Made by a program: the position numbers and the translations under genes
Notes under the pieces: generated by a model
Told to the model about the DNA's origin: nothing
The model's input: only the letters and a program-made list of their open reading frames with translations
Database searches by the model: none
Assembly: GCA_958295665.1 (NCBI GenBank)
Contig: OY282559.1
Span: 128,067,605 to 128,131,604 of the forward strand
Direction of reading: 5' to 3'
Length of the DNA stretch: 64,000 nt
Origin: Tipula vernalis
Taxonomy: Eukaryota > Arthropoda > Insecta > Diptera > Tipulidae
Shown here: positions 48,548 to 59,342 of the stretch, piece by piece
Layout of the letters: each line of letters opens with the position of its first letter
Numbering within the stretch: position 1 is the stretch's first letter

Positions 48548-49197
48548 GGGAACTTAACCTTTTTATTAAAAATAATATCGAACTAATCTCTCAATCCATT
48601 TTAAAGAACTATCAGGTATCCTGGCATTTCATACCACCGCACGCACCCAATTTCGGAGGTATCTGGGAGGCAGGCGTGAAATCAGCCAAAACACATATGG
48701 AGAGGGTGATCGGAAATCAAGTAGTTACACAAGAAGGGCTTTACACATTATTGGTGCAAATTGAAGGACTGTTAAATTCGAGGCCATTATGTATCCTATC
48801 AGAAGAAGAATTAGACCCTATAACACCAGCACCCTTTCTGATTGGCCACCCGATAACGACCATCCCACAGCCCGACGTGTCAGAGGTTCCGTTTAACCGC
48901 TTAGGTCATTGGAATGCGATACAAAAGATGACACAATTATTCTGGAAACGTTGGCACCACGAATACCTGACATCGATGCAAGCACGAACAAAGTGGAATC
49001 AAGTAAAGAAAAACCTAAAAGTCAACGATATAGTGCTCGTCTGTGAAGAAAATCCACTCGTAAGTCAATGGAGAATGGGCAGAGTTATCCAAGTGTTTCC
49101 TGGAACTGATGGGCGAGTTCGTGTAGCTGAAATCCAAACCAATAAAGGCGTGATTCGCCGTGCAATATCGAAGTTATGTCGACTACCAGTTGATTGA
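48493..49197 (+). pseudogene. BEL/Pao integrase, C-terminal part
   Basis: The frame beginning near 48493 (TDIFSDNGSNF) runs open to TGA 49197. It carries the second catalytic Asp and PPHAPNFGGIWEAGVKSAK with the third acid (Glu, about 48668). The BEL-specific tail LFWKRWHHEYLTSMQARTKW (48931-48990) and a C-terminal beta-rich segment (WRMGRVIQVFPGTDGRVRVA) follow. The stop lies 29 bp before the 3' LTR. No clear polypurine tract is visible in that gap. Confidence 0.85.
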
Positions 49198-49225
49198 AAT
49201 CTAGCGAGTTTCAAGGTACCCGCGA

Positions 49226-50324
49226 TGTTCGAGACGCATACAACACACATAATTAAAAAGTCACACAAATAGTTGATTGTATATATGTACGTTTATTATA
49301 TTTATCACGAATACAGGCAATTAATACACACATGAAATATTTTCCGGAAAAACTGGAACTTAAATTAAAAATAATATTTGTACATATACATCTACTTTAC
49401 CAGTAACACGAATTAATAACTTATCTAGTCTATAACCCCATTCATCATTGTGTATGATTGCCTGTGTTCTACAGATCAAGAAGAAGCAATTTAATTATTA
49501 ATTAATTATTATTATTAACATAATCAATTTATCTTAGATAATTTACTTACCGAAAATTATGTAATTTTGATCTGTCAATTGTAATCATTAGAATTAGATG
49601 TACTAGAGTAAAACCTGATCATTGTACTAAATTATACCAATTAATATTAGTAATGCAAGATGAACCAGATTGCCATTTACTACGTTTCCATGATGGAGTT
49701 AACCGGGATTAACGTGGATTATCTCATCATGGAAACAAGTCGAGTTTAGGATCTTCGTTAAGTTTCTTAATCCAACTTAACTCAACGAAAGTAGTAGGGT
49801 TTGAAGGGATTCTATCTGTCAAAAGCGAAAAAAACAATTATACCAATTCAAAATGGCATTGCGAGTATTATTTACTCTCCGTAATACTTTATAAATCATA
49901 AAAATCACAATAAATGTTAAATTTAAAAATTTCCACCATACAAATAAAATTTCTAAAAATGACTTTAAATTTTTGTGAAATGTCAATTTACACTAGAATT
50001 TATATTTGCATGGAAACGATATGGATTAGCGCGGCCATGTTATTAACTCAACGAAACTCTTAAATCGGGTTAACTCTGTCATGGAAACGTAGTAATTGTA
50101 AAACACCTATACTAAGAAATAATTGTACAATTTTTGTTGCCGTCAAGAATGAATTGCATTATTAATTGAAGACTCACAGCATCAACAAGCAAAAATTTGT
50201 AGCTAAAAATTATTTATAAATATATAATTTTTATTGAAAATCAATTGCAATAAAACATCCGACTTTCGTTTTCTTTAAATAAATCAGTGAAACAGTCCAC
50301 TCAAAGTTGTGCTCGATCGAAACA
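49226..50324 (+). repeat. 3' LTR of the BEL/Pao element, carrying a MITE
   Basis: Same termini as the 5' LTR. It is longer because of the 417-bp MITE at 49678-50094; without it and its 3-bp duplication the LTR is 679 bp. Confidence 0.93.
49678..50094. mobile_element. Harbinger-like MITE inside the 3' LTR
   Basis: Comparison with the 5' LTR gives the exact insertion site. The flanks are the duplicated ATT (49675-49677 and 50095-50097). Termini are TACTACGTTTCCATGATGGA and its inverse, matching over about 27 bp with two mismatches. The interior is AT-rich and non-coding. The 3-bp duplication and short TIRs fit PIF/Harbinger, although that group usually prefers TWA targets. Confidence 0.9.
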
Positions 50325-50459
50325 CAACAACTGGCCAGATAAACTACAATCCAACTACTTCTTTAATAAATGCTACCGTCCCATCCGCTAACGCGAGATA
50401 TCCCCGAACCGGGCACAATGTCGCCTTAGGTATGAAACACCAAAAAACATCAAATTCAC

Positions 50460-50730
50460 TTTTTCCAGCCAGTTAACGGCCGTTATGATGAAATACATCT
50501 TGATATTATGGAACATTTACTAACTTAGAATTAAATCGGTACTGCGTGACGTTGATTGATCGGTTTACTACTTGCTGGCCAGATGTGGCCGATATTATGG
50601 CTGACATAATTTTTGAAGCCATTTTCAATTGGATCTGACATCTGACGATATAGTGTTCCGCCATTTATAGTAATGGATCGCGTTTACCGCCACATCAAAA
50701 CCTTGTTTAAAACTACGATTATGTGTAACG
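50460..50730 (+). pseudogene. Ty3-type integrase relic
   Basis: One frame reads FQPVNGRYDEIHLDI (about 50463) and then, after stops, YCVTLIDRFTTCWPDVADI (50542-50598) and AIFNWI. These match the start of the Ty3 integrase core, where the Asp of the HxD(I/V) block and the Asp of TLIDRF are expected. A later segment (CNAKQRGQDHFHQF, about 50715) resembles the TDQGRQFES block. The relic is heavily decayed and directly follows the BEL 3' LTR. Confidence 0.6.
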
Positions 50731-52689
50731 CAAAACAACGGGGACAAGACCATTTCCATCAATTTTCCACTTTTAACGTACAGGTTTCTGAGAAAGTTTT
50801 AAGCCGACATCAGCATTTTTGGTATATGCACATAAGACATTTAAAAGATTTATTAAAGAATTTTTGAAAAAGAGTTCTTATTACCTCCTATTATGCCATA
50901 CGGCATAAGGAAGATTACATTTTAATCTTTCTCTAACGCAATGTATGCGCAATTTGTGCGAGAAAAATTCGCACATACGAATTTTTTAATTTTTTTTTTT
51001 CATAATCATTAGTATGTTCGAATAGGGACAACTACCCCCTAATATTGAACAAAATTGACCTTTTTCTAAAACTCTGCTCGGTTCGCTGACTTTGCTGCTG
51101 AAATTGGTTATTTCTATAGAGTTTTCTGTTTTAAAGATTGTGCTGGTGGTTTTGTAAAAAATGAACCTTTCCCTGGCATAATCCTTATGGTAAGAAAATT
51201 TATATTTGAAATTTTTACCAGCGAGAAAACCACAATCAAAAAATTATTCTCCAACATTTGTAAATACTTCTTGCATCTAACCAATGTTTTGCAAAATTAA
51301 TGGATCAAGCTCGCCATCTCAGTTAATGTTTTACTCTGGAACGAAACCTGTGTCGTGAATGTCGCGAAACTGATTATTAGCAGAGAAAGGGACTCACAAC
51401 TAGAAAAAAAAAATCTGGTCTGGTCATTAATTCTTTTACTTCGTTTAGAATTTCAATTTCACAAATTTAATTTAATTTTATAATTAATTAACAAGGGTTA
51501 TAAAAAAGCCTAAGATACATAACAAATACAAAAAAGAGATTCCGCTGAAGAAAATCAATTAAACATTTATGAACGTCTAAAGCAGTAAAGCAAATTGGTA
51601 ACATCCTTTATTGCCTGTCGCATGCTAATATTGTAAATCTTCATTAAATTCATATCCGCTCCGTTAAGTATCGCATCTTTATGTACGTCGTATACCATTA
51701 AGGCTTAAGTTTTTAAAAATTTTCCCATAATATTTGTTTTTTGTTTGTTCACGCAGCATCATAATCATCATCAATATTTTCACATTATGAATATATTCGT
51801 GTATTTATCAAAAAAAAAAAAAAAAAAAAAAAAAATCTAATCTTCTTTAAATTTAAGAAGAAGAAAGTATAAAGCGCGCAGCACCAACAACACCATACCA
51901 CAAAAAAAAAGTTGATACAATGTCAACATTTATCACTTTTAAGCGCAAAAAGCGAAGGAACGAAAAAAAAAAAAAAAATTAAATGTAAGGAAAATTTCAC
52001 ATGAAAATCCGATTTTTTTTTTTTTTATTTAATTTTCTTTTTTTCCAATAATGGAAAATTCTTTTTATTTTTTTTTTTTTTATGAGTTATTCTTCTTTTA
52101 ATACATAAATTAGACTTAATGTCAAACTTAAATCATCGATAGCAAACATTTTGTGAGCGCGGAACGTTTGCCTCGTTTTCGAATGTTGCCACATTGCGTA
52201 TACTCGTACATACTTTAGCTTGTCTATATAAAATTCAATTAAATTTAGAAATAAAAAAAAATAAACTTTTAAATAAATTTAATAAAATTTCTTTAAAAAA
52301 AAGAAGAAAATCAATTTTCTCGTTTTTTTTACATCTTTGCTTGAGAGCCTGATGAAATAAAAGTTAGACGAACACAAAATTGTTAGCAAACATGAAAAAT
52401 GAACAAAAAAAATTCTTTCGTGACAGTTTTTTTTTTTTTTTTTTTTTGGTTACATGATACCAAAATGTAATGGAGAATGAATCAGATTGAAAATGAGATT
52501 AAAATGTTTTGCAACATTTTGGGAGTACGTAACACCAGGGAATGAGCATCCTAGGTTACTAATTGTTCGTCTAAATAATGCAGGATAATTCTAGCTGCTT
52601 ATTTCACAAGATTCCTTTTTCAAACGGATGGGGTCAACGACAATTTTGAAATGGAAAACCAGGTGGACAGCTTCCTTATGATGCTGACG
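50731..52689. other. AT-rich stretch with many A and T homopolymers
   Basis: No gene supported. Runs of 15-27 A or T occur, for example near 51810-51835, 51963-51978, 52013-52026, 52068-52080 and 52430-52447. Confidence 0.5.
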
Positions 52690-53002
52690 AAATGTTTTGG
52701 AACATTTTAATTAGAGAGAAAACTGTAATATTCTGCAGTCAAAATCTACAAATAGCATAATTACTGAGAAGGAAAGTATTCCATTGACTGTCCGATAATC
52801 ATCTCGAGAGTATTTGATTACTGCATGGCGTACTGGGTGTAATCTCTTCTGTGGTTTTCTCAGAAATGGCTTAGCTAGTTGGAGTTTTATATAGTATATA
52901 CATATATTATCATTGACTCTTTCCAGGTTGAACTCAATTCGTATAAATTTGCTAATTTCCATTCAGTGGGCCATGTAAACGTATTTCTTCTTATCCGATT
53001 TC
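52690..53002 (-). pseudogene. Ty3-type pol fragment, distal part
   Basis: Continuation of the fragment at 56654-57193 beyond the LINE insertion. The join KKAKSDKKKYVYMAH and the RNase H-like words ILSFSVIMLFVDFD (about 52760) suggest the RT-RNase H junction. Similarity is weak and stops are present. Confidence 0.4.
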
Positions 53003-53014
53003 GCTTTCTTGAGG
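53003..53014. repeat. Target site duplication of the R1-like LINE, left copy
   Basis: GCTTTCTTGAGG here recurs at 56640-56651, directly flanking the LINE on both sides. The duplication may extend by TT. Confidence 0.88.
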
Positions 53015-53196
53015 TTTTTTTTTTTTTTTTGTGGTGGGGTAGGTAAAAATGGATTTACGCACGGACTGTCGGAGTCCCGTTTCCGGACTACCGATTAAAA
53101 ACACCTCCCCTTCTTCCGATCTAGTCTGGAACTGTTTGCCACATTCCTTCGGAAGAGATCTTATATTTTGCAGCTCTGCTAGAGAACTCCCATCAA

Positions 53197-53790
53197 CTAG
53201 ACACTTCTATCTAGGTCGAATTTTTTGGATTTTAAGATTTCCTCCGCAAAAACCTTCCTCCTCCTCCACGATTCTTCCCCGCGAAGCAAATATTCAGCTG
53301 CGGTCTCTGGGGACCACAAGCCTGCTGCCTCCTGCACCCCTCTTCTTTGCTCGGCCCGGTTTCCACATTGGAAGAAGGTATGCTCCGCATCGTCCACTAC
53401 GCCTGGGCAGTAGATACACCCCTGGGAATCTGCTTTCCCCATTGTGTGTAGGTATTCCCTAAAATAGCCATGCCCACTAAGGAATTGACTTATGTAGTAG
53501 TCGACCTCGCCGTGCTGGCGTTCGGCCCACTCACTTACTCTGGGGATAAGCCTTGCAGTCCATCTTCCCGTGGTTTCGCGCTCCCATTTTGCCTGCCAGC
53601 GCTCTATAGTTCGAGCTCTTTCCTCCAAACTCGCTAGTTTCCTTCCCACTTCAGCCTTTCGCAGGTAGACCGCTTTCCGCTCCTTGGCCAAAAGGTCGAT
53701 GGGGATGCAGCCCGCTATTACAAGTATGGCTGCTTCGGACACTGTCCGGTATGCCGATGCTACTCGTAGAGCTCCCCGCCTCTGTACCTG
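53197..53790 (-). pseudogene. LINE ORF2 C-terminal domain
   Basis: The block begins QRRGALRVASAYRTVSEAA (about 53785) and includes GCIPIDLLAKER, as in the post-RT region of R1-group LINEs. A Cys/His motif CIYCPGVVDDAEHTFFQC (about 53350-53400) is the usual C-terminal zinc-knuckle. The reading frame is open to TGA near 53197. The preceding RT is absent. Confidence 0.75.
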
Positions 53791-53834
53791 AGCCAGTCGC
53801 TTCCGATGTACCTCCTAACTCAAGGATTCGGCCC

Positions 53835-54770
53835 AAATCTCCGCGCTGCAGAAAATTGATAGGCTTTGGCTTGGTTGGCCGTGCGTTGGGCCTTTCGCCG
53901 TAGTGCAAAGCATTTCCTTCTTAATTCCGCTATATCCGACGTCCACCAGTACTTGGATGGCTTAGCGACCTTGCAGGCTGTATCTATAAGACACATAATG
54001 GCCGAAATCTGTTTCTCCGTTGCGGCTCTACCGCTCCCTTTCGCTGTGTTTTCAATGCCTTGTCCCCCATTTTTTAGTTCTGCTACGAACCGCTCACTAT
54101 TAAGCCTTTTTAGATTCCACCTGCCTGGTTTATTTTGCGAAATTAATCGGGGTTTATTAGCGACTGCAAAAGTAATGTATTGATGGTCACTTCCCGAATA
54201 ATCTTCTATAACTTTCCATCCGTGTGTCAGTGGAATTAGGGCTTCCGAGGCGAGCGTGATATCAGGAATGGTCTCGGTATATATTGCCCATCAAAATGTG
54301 GTAGTGTGGCCTTTATTTAAAACTATAAGCCCGGTCCTAGCGGCCATCTCCAAAGTAAGCCTGCCTCTGGTGTCTGGGTGAGGCATTCCCCACTCAAGTT
54401 CTTTAGCGTTAAAGTCTCCAGCTACCACCACACTTCCAGCCGTATTCATAATCTCATCCTCCAGCGCGTCGAGTTTCGATTGCAATCGCCTCATTTGGGG
54501 TGAAATAGCAACTAAAATATGTTGCCTCTTTGCATTTCACCCACACGTACCCAACCCCTGCCCCATGATTGTAGACAAGGATCTTTCCGTTAGGAATCTA
54601 GACTGCACCGGTTCCCAATAAGTCAGAATACCATAATGGCGACTCCCTATTACAAAACTGCTCACTTAGGAGAAGCAGCTCCGCTCCTTTTTCAGCTGCC
54701 AACTGCGGTAGAAGGTAGTCAGCAATTCTGCTACGATGCAGGTTACCCTGTATTATCCGTAGCTTCACAG
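53835..54770 (-). pseudogene. LINE ORF2 endonuclease and linker
   Basis: The apurinic-type endonuclease starts LRIIQGNLHRSRIADYLL (about 54765) with ELLLLSEQF. It continues after stops to VVVAGDFNAKELEWG (about 54420) and YSGSDHQYITF (about 54195). The linker WWTSDIAELRRKCFALRRKA (53901-53960) ends at the deletion junction near 53830, just where RT should begin. Several stops and a frameshift interrupt it. Confidence 0.7.
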
Positions 54771-54789
54771 GCGTCGTTTTTTGGCCTCC

Positions 54790-56383
54790 TGGAGTGCTTC
54801 CCTGTACGCCTTGCACTTCCCGGATCCTGGAATATAGGCCACTCCCACACAGCCATGTCCCTTCTCCGTGCAGAGCACGCAGTGCTCCTGGGCAGTGCAC
54901 ACCTTTGCTACATGGTCGGTACTAAAACACTTATAGCAAAGCTTACTTCTGTCCGGTCCCTGACATTCTCTAGCTACATACATGGCCGTAACCAAAACAC
55001 CTAAAACAGCGCACCGCAATGACACTTTTACGGACTCCGCAGTCAGTCCAACCTACTTTAATGACGCCGTGGTTAAGGAGCTTAATAGCCGCTTTACTAT
55101 TCAGGGCTACGACCGCTTCTTGTTGTTTCCTGGGGCTCGGAAACAGACGGACCTCTATGTCTTCCGACTCGGGTATTTTTGCTCTAAGGCCTTTTTCCAC
55201 ATCTGCCTTACTACTGCACCAGGCAATATTTAGGATCTCTAGAGTTAGCCTGCCTCCAAGACTCGCCACTTTAGCTTTATTTCCCAAAATATTGCTAAGG
55301 GCCTCCCGAAAACCATCTTTGTTTTTGGTTCGGGATCCTAGTTCTAAGAGTATCTCTCCGGCTCTGGTTTGCCGGATAGCTTTAACTTCTGTTTGCGACT
55401 CGGCAGGGTTGACCTTTGCTCGGATCTCCTTTAGGACATCTGCATAGGATTGTCCTGTTGCCAGCTTTAATAGGAGGGCCTCAGGCCTGGTACCACCTCG
55501 TCTTTTCCTCGGTTTCAAGTGCAGGAGGGTAATAGTTGCTTCCCGTTTGTCGGTTTGCTGGGCTTTCTGGTCCTTTTCTCCCTTCTTCCGATGGCGCTTT
55601 TGCCTTCTGAACTCGACTGACTGCCATCCCTCCTTCGGTGCTTCTTCTCTGACCCTCTTTTCTTGGATTAGGTCCGCCGGACTTGAGGCAGTTCTCTTGC
55701 TACCCGACGCTTGAGCTGGGGTATTATTGCTGTTGGGGCTGAAATAGACTTGCCCGTTGACCCTCATCTTCTTTTCGCTTTCTCTTTTCGTAGCAAATGG
55801 TGTTTATGACAACCTCAAACTCAAGGAGGCCCAGTTTCACCACATTGGATATATTGGCCTGTCTGGTAGCTGCGACTTTCATTCTGCTAATGATGTCCAT
55901 GCATTTACCATACAAGTCTATTTTATCCGTTGTCGCTAATATGAGCATATTTTGTGCACTGTTAAGGTAGACTTGCCTGTTGTTTGAAGCTTCCTTTCCA
56001 CTACCCTTACTGGTTATCCTATTTTTATTAGTGGTTGGGGTTCCGTTTGAGATCTCCATGATATCCCACCTCGCTATTGTCTTTATAGGTTCCCTACCAA
56101 TGCCTGATAAGTTTGGCTTCGTTGCTGCTTTGGAAGGAGTCCTATGTAAGCTATTATTTCTACGCAGTGGCGTCCTTATCATCCGTTGTCCTCGACTGAA
56201 CGGATCCGCAAACGTACTACTACTTGTAGCTATTAACTCTATACCAGCCAAGTGATCCACTAGTGAAGAGCAGCTGTTGCTGGATAATGACGTCTGCGGG
56301 CCTGCTTGCTTACCGTGATCAGACGCCGGTACTGGGGATCCGACTCCCTGCACCGTATACTTTACTTCTTTCTTCAAACTCAT
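54790..56383 (-). pseudogene. LINE ORF1 (gag-like) with CCHC zinc knuckles
   Basis: The frame opens at ATG 56383 with a Ser/Thr-rich N-terminus. A frameshift near 55750 leads to a 265-codon frame starting MRVNGQVYFSPNS. That frame has a basic stretch (FRRQKRHRKKGEK), then GEILLELGSRTKNKDGFREA and the block CFRCFGYGHV. A shift near 54980 moves the remaining knuckles (CYKCFSTDHVAKVC, CVLCTEKGHG) into the next frame. These features are those of R1-clade ORF1 RNA-binding proteins. Confidence 0.78.
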
Positions 56384-56639
56384 GTTATGGTTTAGAGTAG
56401 CTTTCTCTGGAGTTGTTTAAAGTATATCCTCCAAAAATACATAAAGTTCAGCCGTCCCTAACATGGAAAACAGACGCTGGTTGGAGCCGCCCCTGACATG
56501 GGGAACAGATGCTTCCAAGATGTAAGTTTTGGTCCGCCCCAGGTATTTGATTTCCCTGGTACCCATAATATCTTATAGGCGTTCCCCTATCCGCCACCCA
56601 GGGAGGCGCCCTATGGAAGACTAACAACCCCACAAGGCC

Positions 56640-56651
56640 GCTTTCTTGAGG
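56640..56651. repeat. Target site duplication of the R1-like LINE, right copy
   Basis: GCTTTCTTGAGG, identical to 53003-53014. Confidence 0.88.
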
Positions 56652-56653
56652 TT

Positions 56654-57193
56654 ACATTCAGCTTCAGTCGCACAACGGCAATGTGCAAAATTAAGACTAT
56701 TGTGCCAATTGATAATAATGATACACCTTCTGATAAGGTCCACATCCAATTTACGTCATTTGAATCGGATTCAACTGTCGATTTAGTCCATTACTACTCT
56801 TACTTTCTGGATTCCCGAGGCGTCTATTTTCTTTTGGGAGACCCAAACGGGTGTCCGGTACTTACTGTTGGAATTTCGTACAATACTGCCATCCAAGAGT
56901 CCTTGGATTTGTTCTTCTACATCTTTTTTATAACAACAAGGTTATTGGCGTTGCCGACAATTTTTCGTCTTTTTTAATAGACTAGTTTGATTTTGGAAGA
57001 TGGTTTCTATTAATACCATTCTTTCCTTTTCGCTCAAATGTTCTATTCGGATTAGCTTCTCTTTTGCTTTTGAATTGTGAATTGGATTGATTGTATCGGG
57101 ATCTCCCGTATGAACATTAATTGTGGTTTTAAAATTTGTATATAACCCTGATTTTACCATTATTCCTTCATTTAATCTCTCAAAGCCCGGCAA
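56654..57193 (-). pseudogene. Ty3-type (gypsy group) pol fragment, proximal part
   Basis: A minus-strand frame has IRIEHLSEKERMVLIETIF (56999-57057), the usual segment between protease and RT. It is followed in shifted frames by YKKDVEEQIQGLLDGSIVRN, SKYRTPVWVSQKK (about 56830) and VRVVMD (about 56790), matching RT block 1-2. The RT catalytic core seems lost before the point where the LINE inserted. I see no LTR. Reassembly across 53003/56652 gives one older Ty3 copy of about 0.85 kb. Confidence 0.6.
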
Positions 57194-59342
57194 TAAATCG
57201 TATCGTGTTCAGTGTCTTCATATGGTCATGCGGAAAACTGCGCATGTGGAGAATCTTTTAGTTATTTCGTCTAGTTTTGGTCTTGAGATTTTAGTGGATG
57301 AACCTACAAGAATTTTTAAAACATCTGCGACCTGTATCGACAATATCTTTTTTAGGTTTGACCACAGATATTTCCAAAATATTTCATACAAGGTGCATAA
57401 TTTGGGCATCTCAGACCACTGTCTAATTGATGCTAAATTCATCGGACTGGCTATACAGAGCTCGAATAAAGGACATCTTAAGAATAATGCGAGGCAGATA
57501 TCTCGTATAGATTATGAGTGTTTAAAAGAATTGCTGTTAAATGAACATTGGATCAATGTCTATAATGTGTCTAATGCGTCATTAGCTTATGATAATTTCA
57601 TAAATATTTTTAGTGGTCATCTTGCTAACTGTACTAGATTGGTCCCACTCAATAAAACAGCCAAGCTTAAGCCATGGATGTCTGATAATTTGTTGGGAGC
57701 CATTCGTAAAAGAAATAGAATATGTCACCTAGCAAAAAAGTTTCCTAACAATAAAAGGCTAGCTAACTACAGCCGCAAACTGTGTGATATGGTAAATCTC
57801 AAAATAGAGCTGACCAAAAAACACTTCTACACAAAACAGTTTGAAAAAAATGGTAATGATGCTCGTAAAAACTGGCGAACTGTGAATAATATAATTGGTG
57901 AGCATCATGGTAACGCTGAAATCAGAGAAATTAATAGTCATAATAATGTGACCATTTCGGATTCTGCGGCTATTGCTAATGAATTTAATAATTTCTTTGT
58001 AAGTATAGGGAACTCCAATAGTTCGACAGTGATGGATGAGTTGGAAAGAAATCGAATAGTTACTGAGAGTTATGATGTTATGAATAGTTGTTATTTTTCA
58101 CCTGTTTCTCCAGGGGAACTGTATAATATTATTAACTCCCTAAAAAATAAATCGTCTCCTGGGATTGATGGAATTCCAAATAGTGTTGTTAAAAAAATGG
58201 CTTGCTTCCTTGTGGATGTCTTGTCTTTTCTCTTTAACTTAAATGTTGAAACAGGAGTTTTTCCTGGAACCTTGAAAAGAGCTGTTGTTGTCCCCATATT
58301 TAAGAAAAATGATAAAACTTGTGTAAATAACTACCGACCAATATCACTTCTTTCAATCTTCTCTAAAATTTTTGAAAAGGCTATGAAGAACAGGATTGTT
58401 GATTTTTTGGATCAAAACGAATTTCTCTCTCCGAAACAATTTGGATTTCGTAACAATAAAAATACTGAACAATCGATTTTAGAATTTATGGAACAGATAA
58501 GTGGCAGCATTGATCGAGGACTTAAGGCTTCAGCAATGTTTGTTGACCTAACCAAAGCATTTGATAGAGTTGATCATACAATTCTTCGGTTAAAACTAAA
58601 TCGTTGCGGTTTTCGTGGAATGTTACACAAGTGGCTTTCTGATTATCTAAGTGACCGAACTCAAGTTGTCCGCGTCAACAATATTTTGAGTAAGGAGCGT
58701 TATATTAGGGTTGGAGTTCCTCAAGGTTCAGTGTTGGGGCCGCTACTCTTTCTTGTTTACATAAATGGAATCTTCAACCAGAATTTTTCTGGTACCCTCA
58801 CTGCGTATGCGGATGATCTTTCATTTGTTTATGCTGGCCTCAACCATCATGCGAACCTTACTATTATTGACAAGGATTTGGTTATGTTAGCGATTTGGTT
58901 GGGAGCCCATAATTTGATTTTGAGCGACAAGACTAAAGTTATGCATTTCAGGGAATGCCAGAGATCCCAAACACCGATTATCTATCACGCATTTGGCTGT
59001 AATAACAGTCCAATTTGTATCCCTAATGGTTGCTTCACCATAAGCTCGGTATGTGAAATTAGATATTTGGGAGTTATGATTGATAGTAACCTAAACTGGA
59101 AGGCCCACATTGAAGGCCTTAAGTCGAGAATTCTTTTGGTTTCCAGGAAAATGTATGTTTTACGATTATACTGTCCGTTATATCTTCTGAAATTGGTTTA
59201 TTTTGCCCTAGTTGATTCTATCCTCCTGTATGGTTTAGCATGTTGGGGTGGTGCTTGTAAAACTCTTTTACATCCTCTGTACGTTCGACAAAAGCATGTT
59301 TTGCGGCTAATGACGTTTAAATCATTGCAGACACCAGTATAA
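57123..59342 (+). pseudogene. LINE endonuclease/RT frame, first copy
   Basis: A 739-codon frame; only the part from about 57195 belongs to the LINE. It has the end of the endonuclease (EPTRI...CIDNIFF, LGISDHCLIDAKF, about 57395) and the linker KPWMSDNLLGAIRKRNRI. The RT follows with NNYRPISLLSIFSKIFEKAM, VDLTKAFDRVDHTIL, VPQGSVLGPLLFLVYINGI and catalytic AYADD (about 58804). The thumb region GVMIDSNLNWKAHIEGL follows. The frame is intact to 59336, where the duplication junction shifts it to an early stop. All RT catalytic residues are present, but the protein lacks its endonuclease N-terminus and its natural C-terminus. Confidence 0.85.

Larger units (their letters stand above)
42076..50324 (+). 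mobile_element. BEL/Pao LTR retrotransposon with both LTRs
   Basis: The 8.25-kb element runs from the TG of the 5' LTR to the CA of the 3' LTR. Order: 5' LTR (707 bp), primer binding site, leader, gag, protease, RT, RNase H, integrase and 3' LTR (1099 bp including a 417-bp MITE). Without the MITE and a 32-bp indel the two LTRs are nearly identical in length and sequence, so the insertion is fairly recent even though its coding region is broken. The flanking five bases (TTACT and CAACA) do not match, so no target duplication is present. Confidence 0.92.
53015..56639 (-). mobile_element. R1-like LINE, full-ended but lacking its RT
   Basis: The element lies on the minus strand. Its poly(A) tail appears as the T run at 53015-53030, and its 5' end is at 56639. 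The 12-bp target duplication shows both ends are original. At 3.6 kb it is short for this group because the reverse transcriptase core is missing between about 53800 and 53830. GC content is higher than the flanks. It sits inside an older Ty3-type fragment. Confidence 0.88.

Noticed and set aside
42071..50329. A 5-bp target duplication for the BEL element
   Set aside because: The bases before the 5' LTR (TTACT) and after the 3' LTR (CAACA) do not match, and shifting the LTR ends does not create a match.
54636..55447. Plus-strand frames over the R1-like LINE
   Set aside because: They are shadows of the minus-strand ORF1 and endonuclease, which have clear zinc knuckles and endonuclease blocks.
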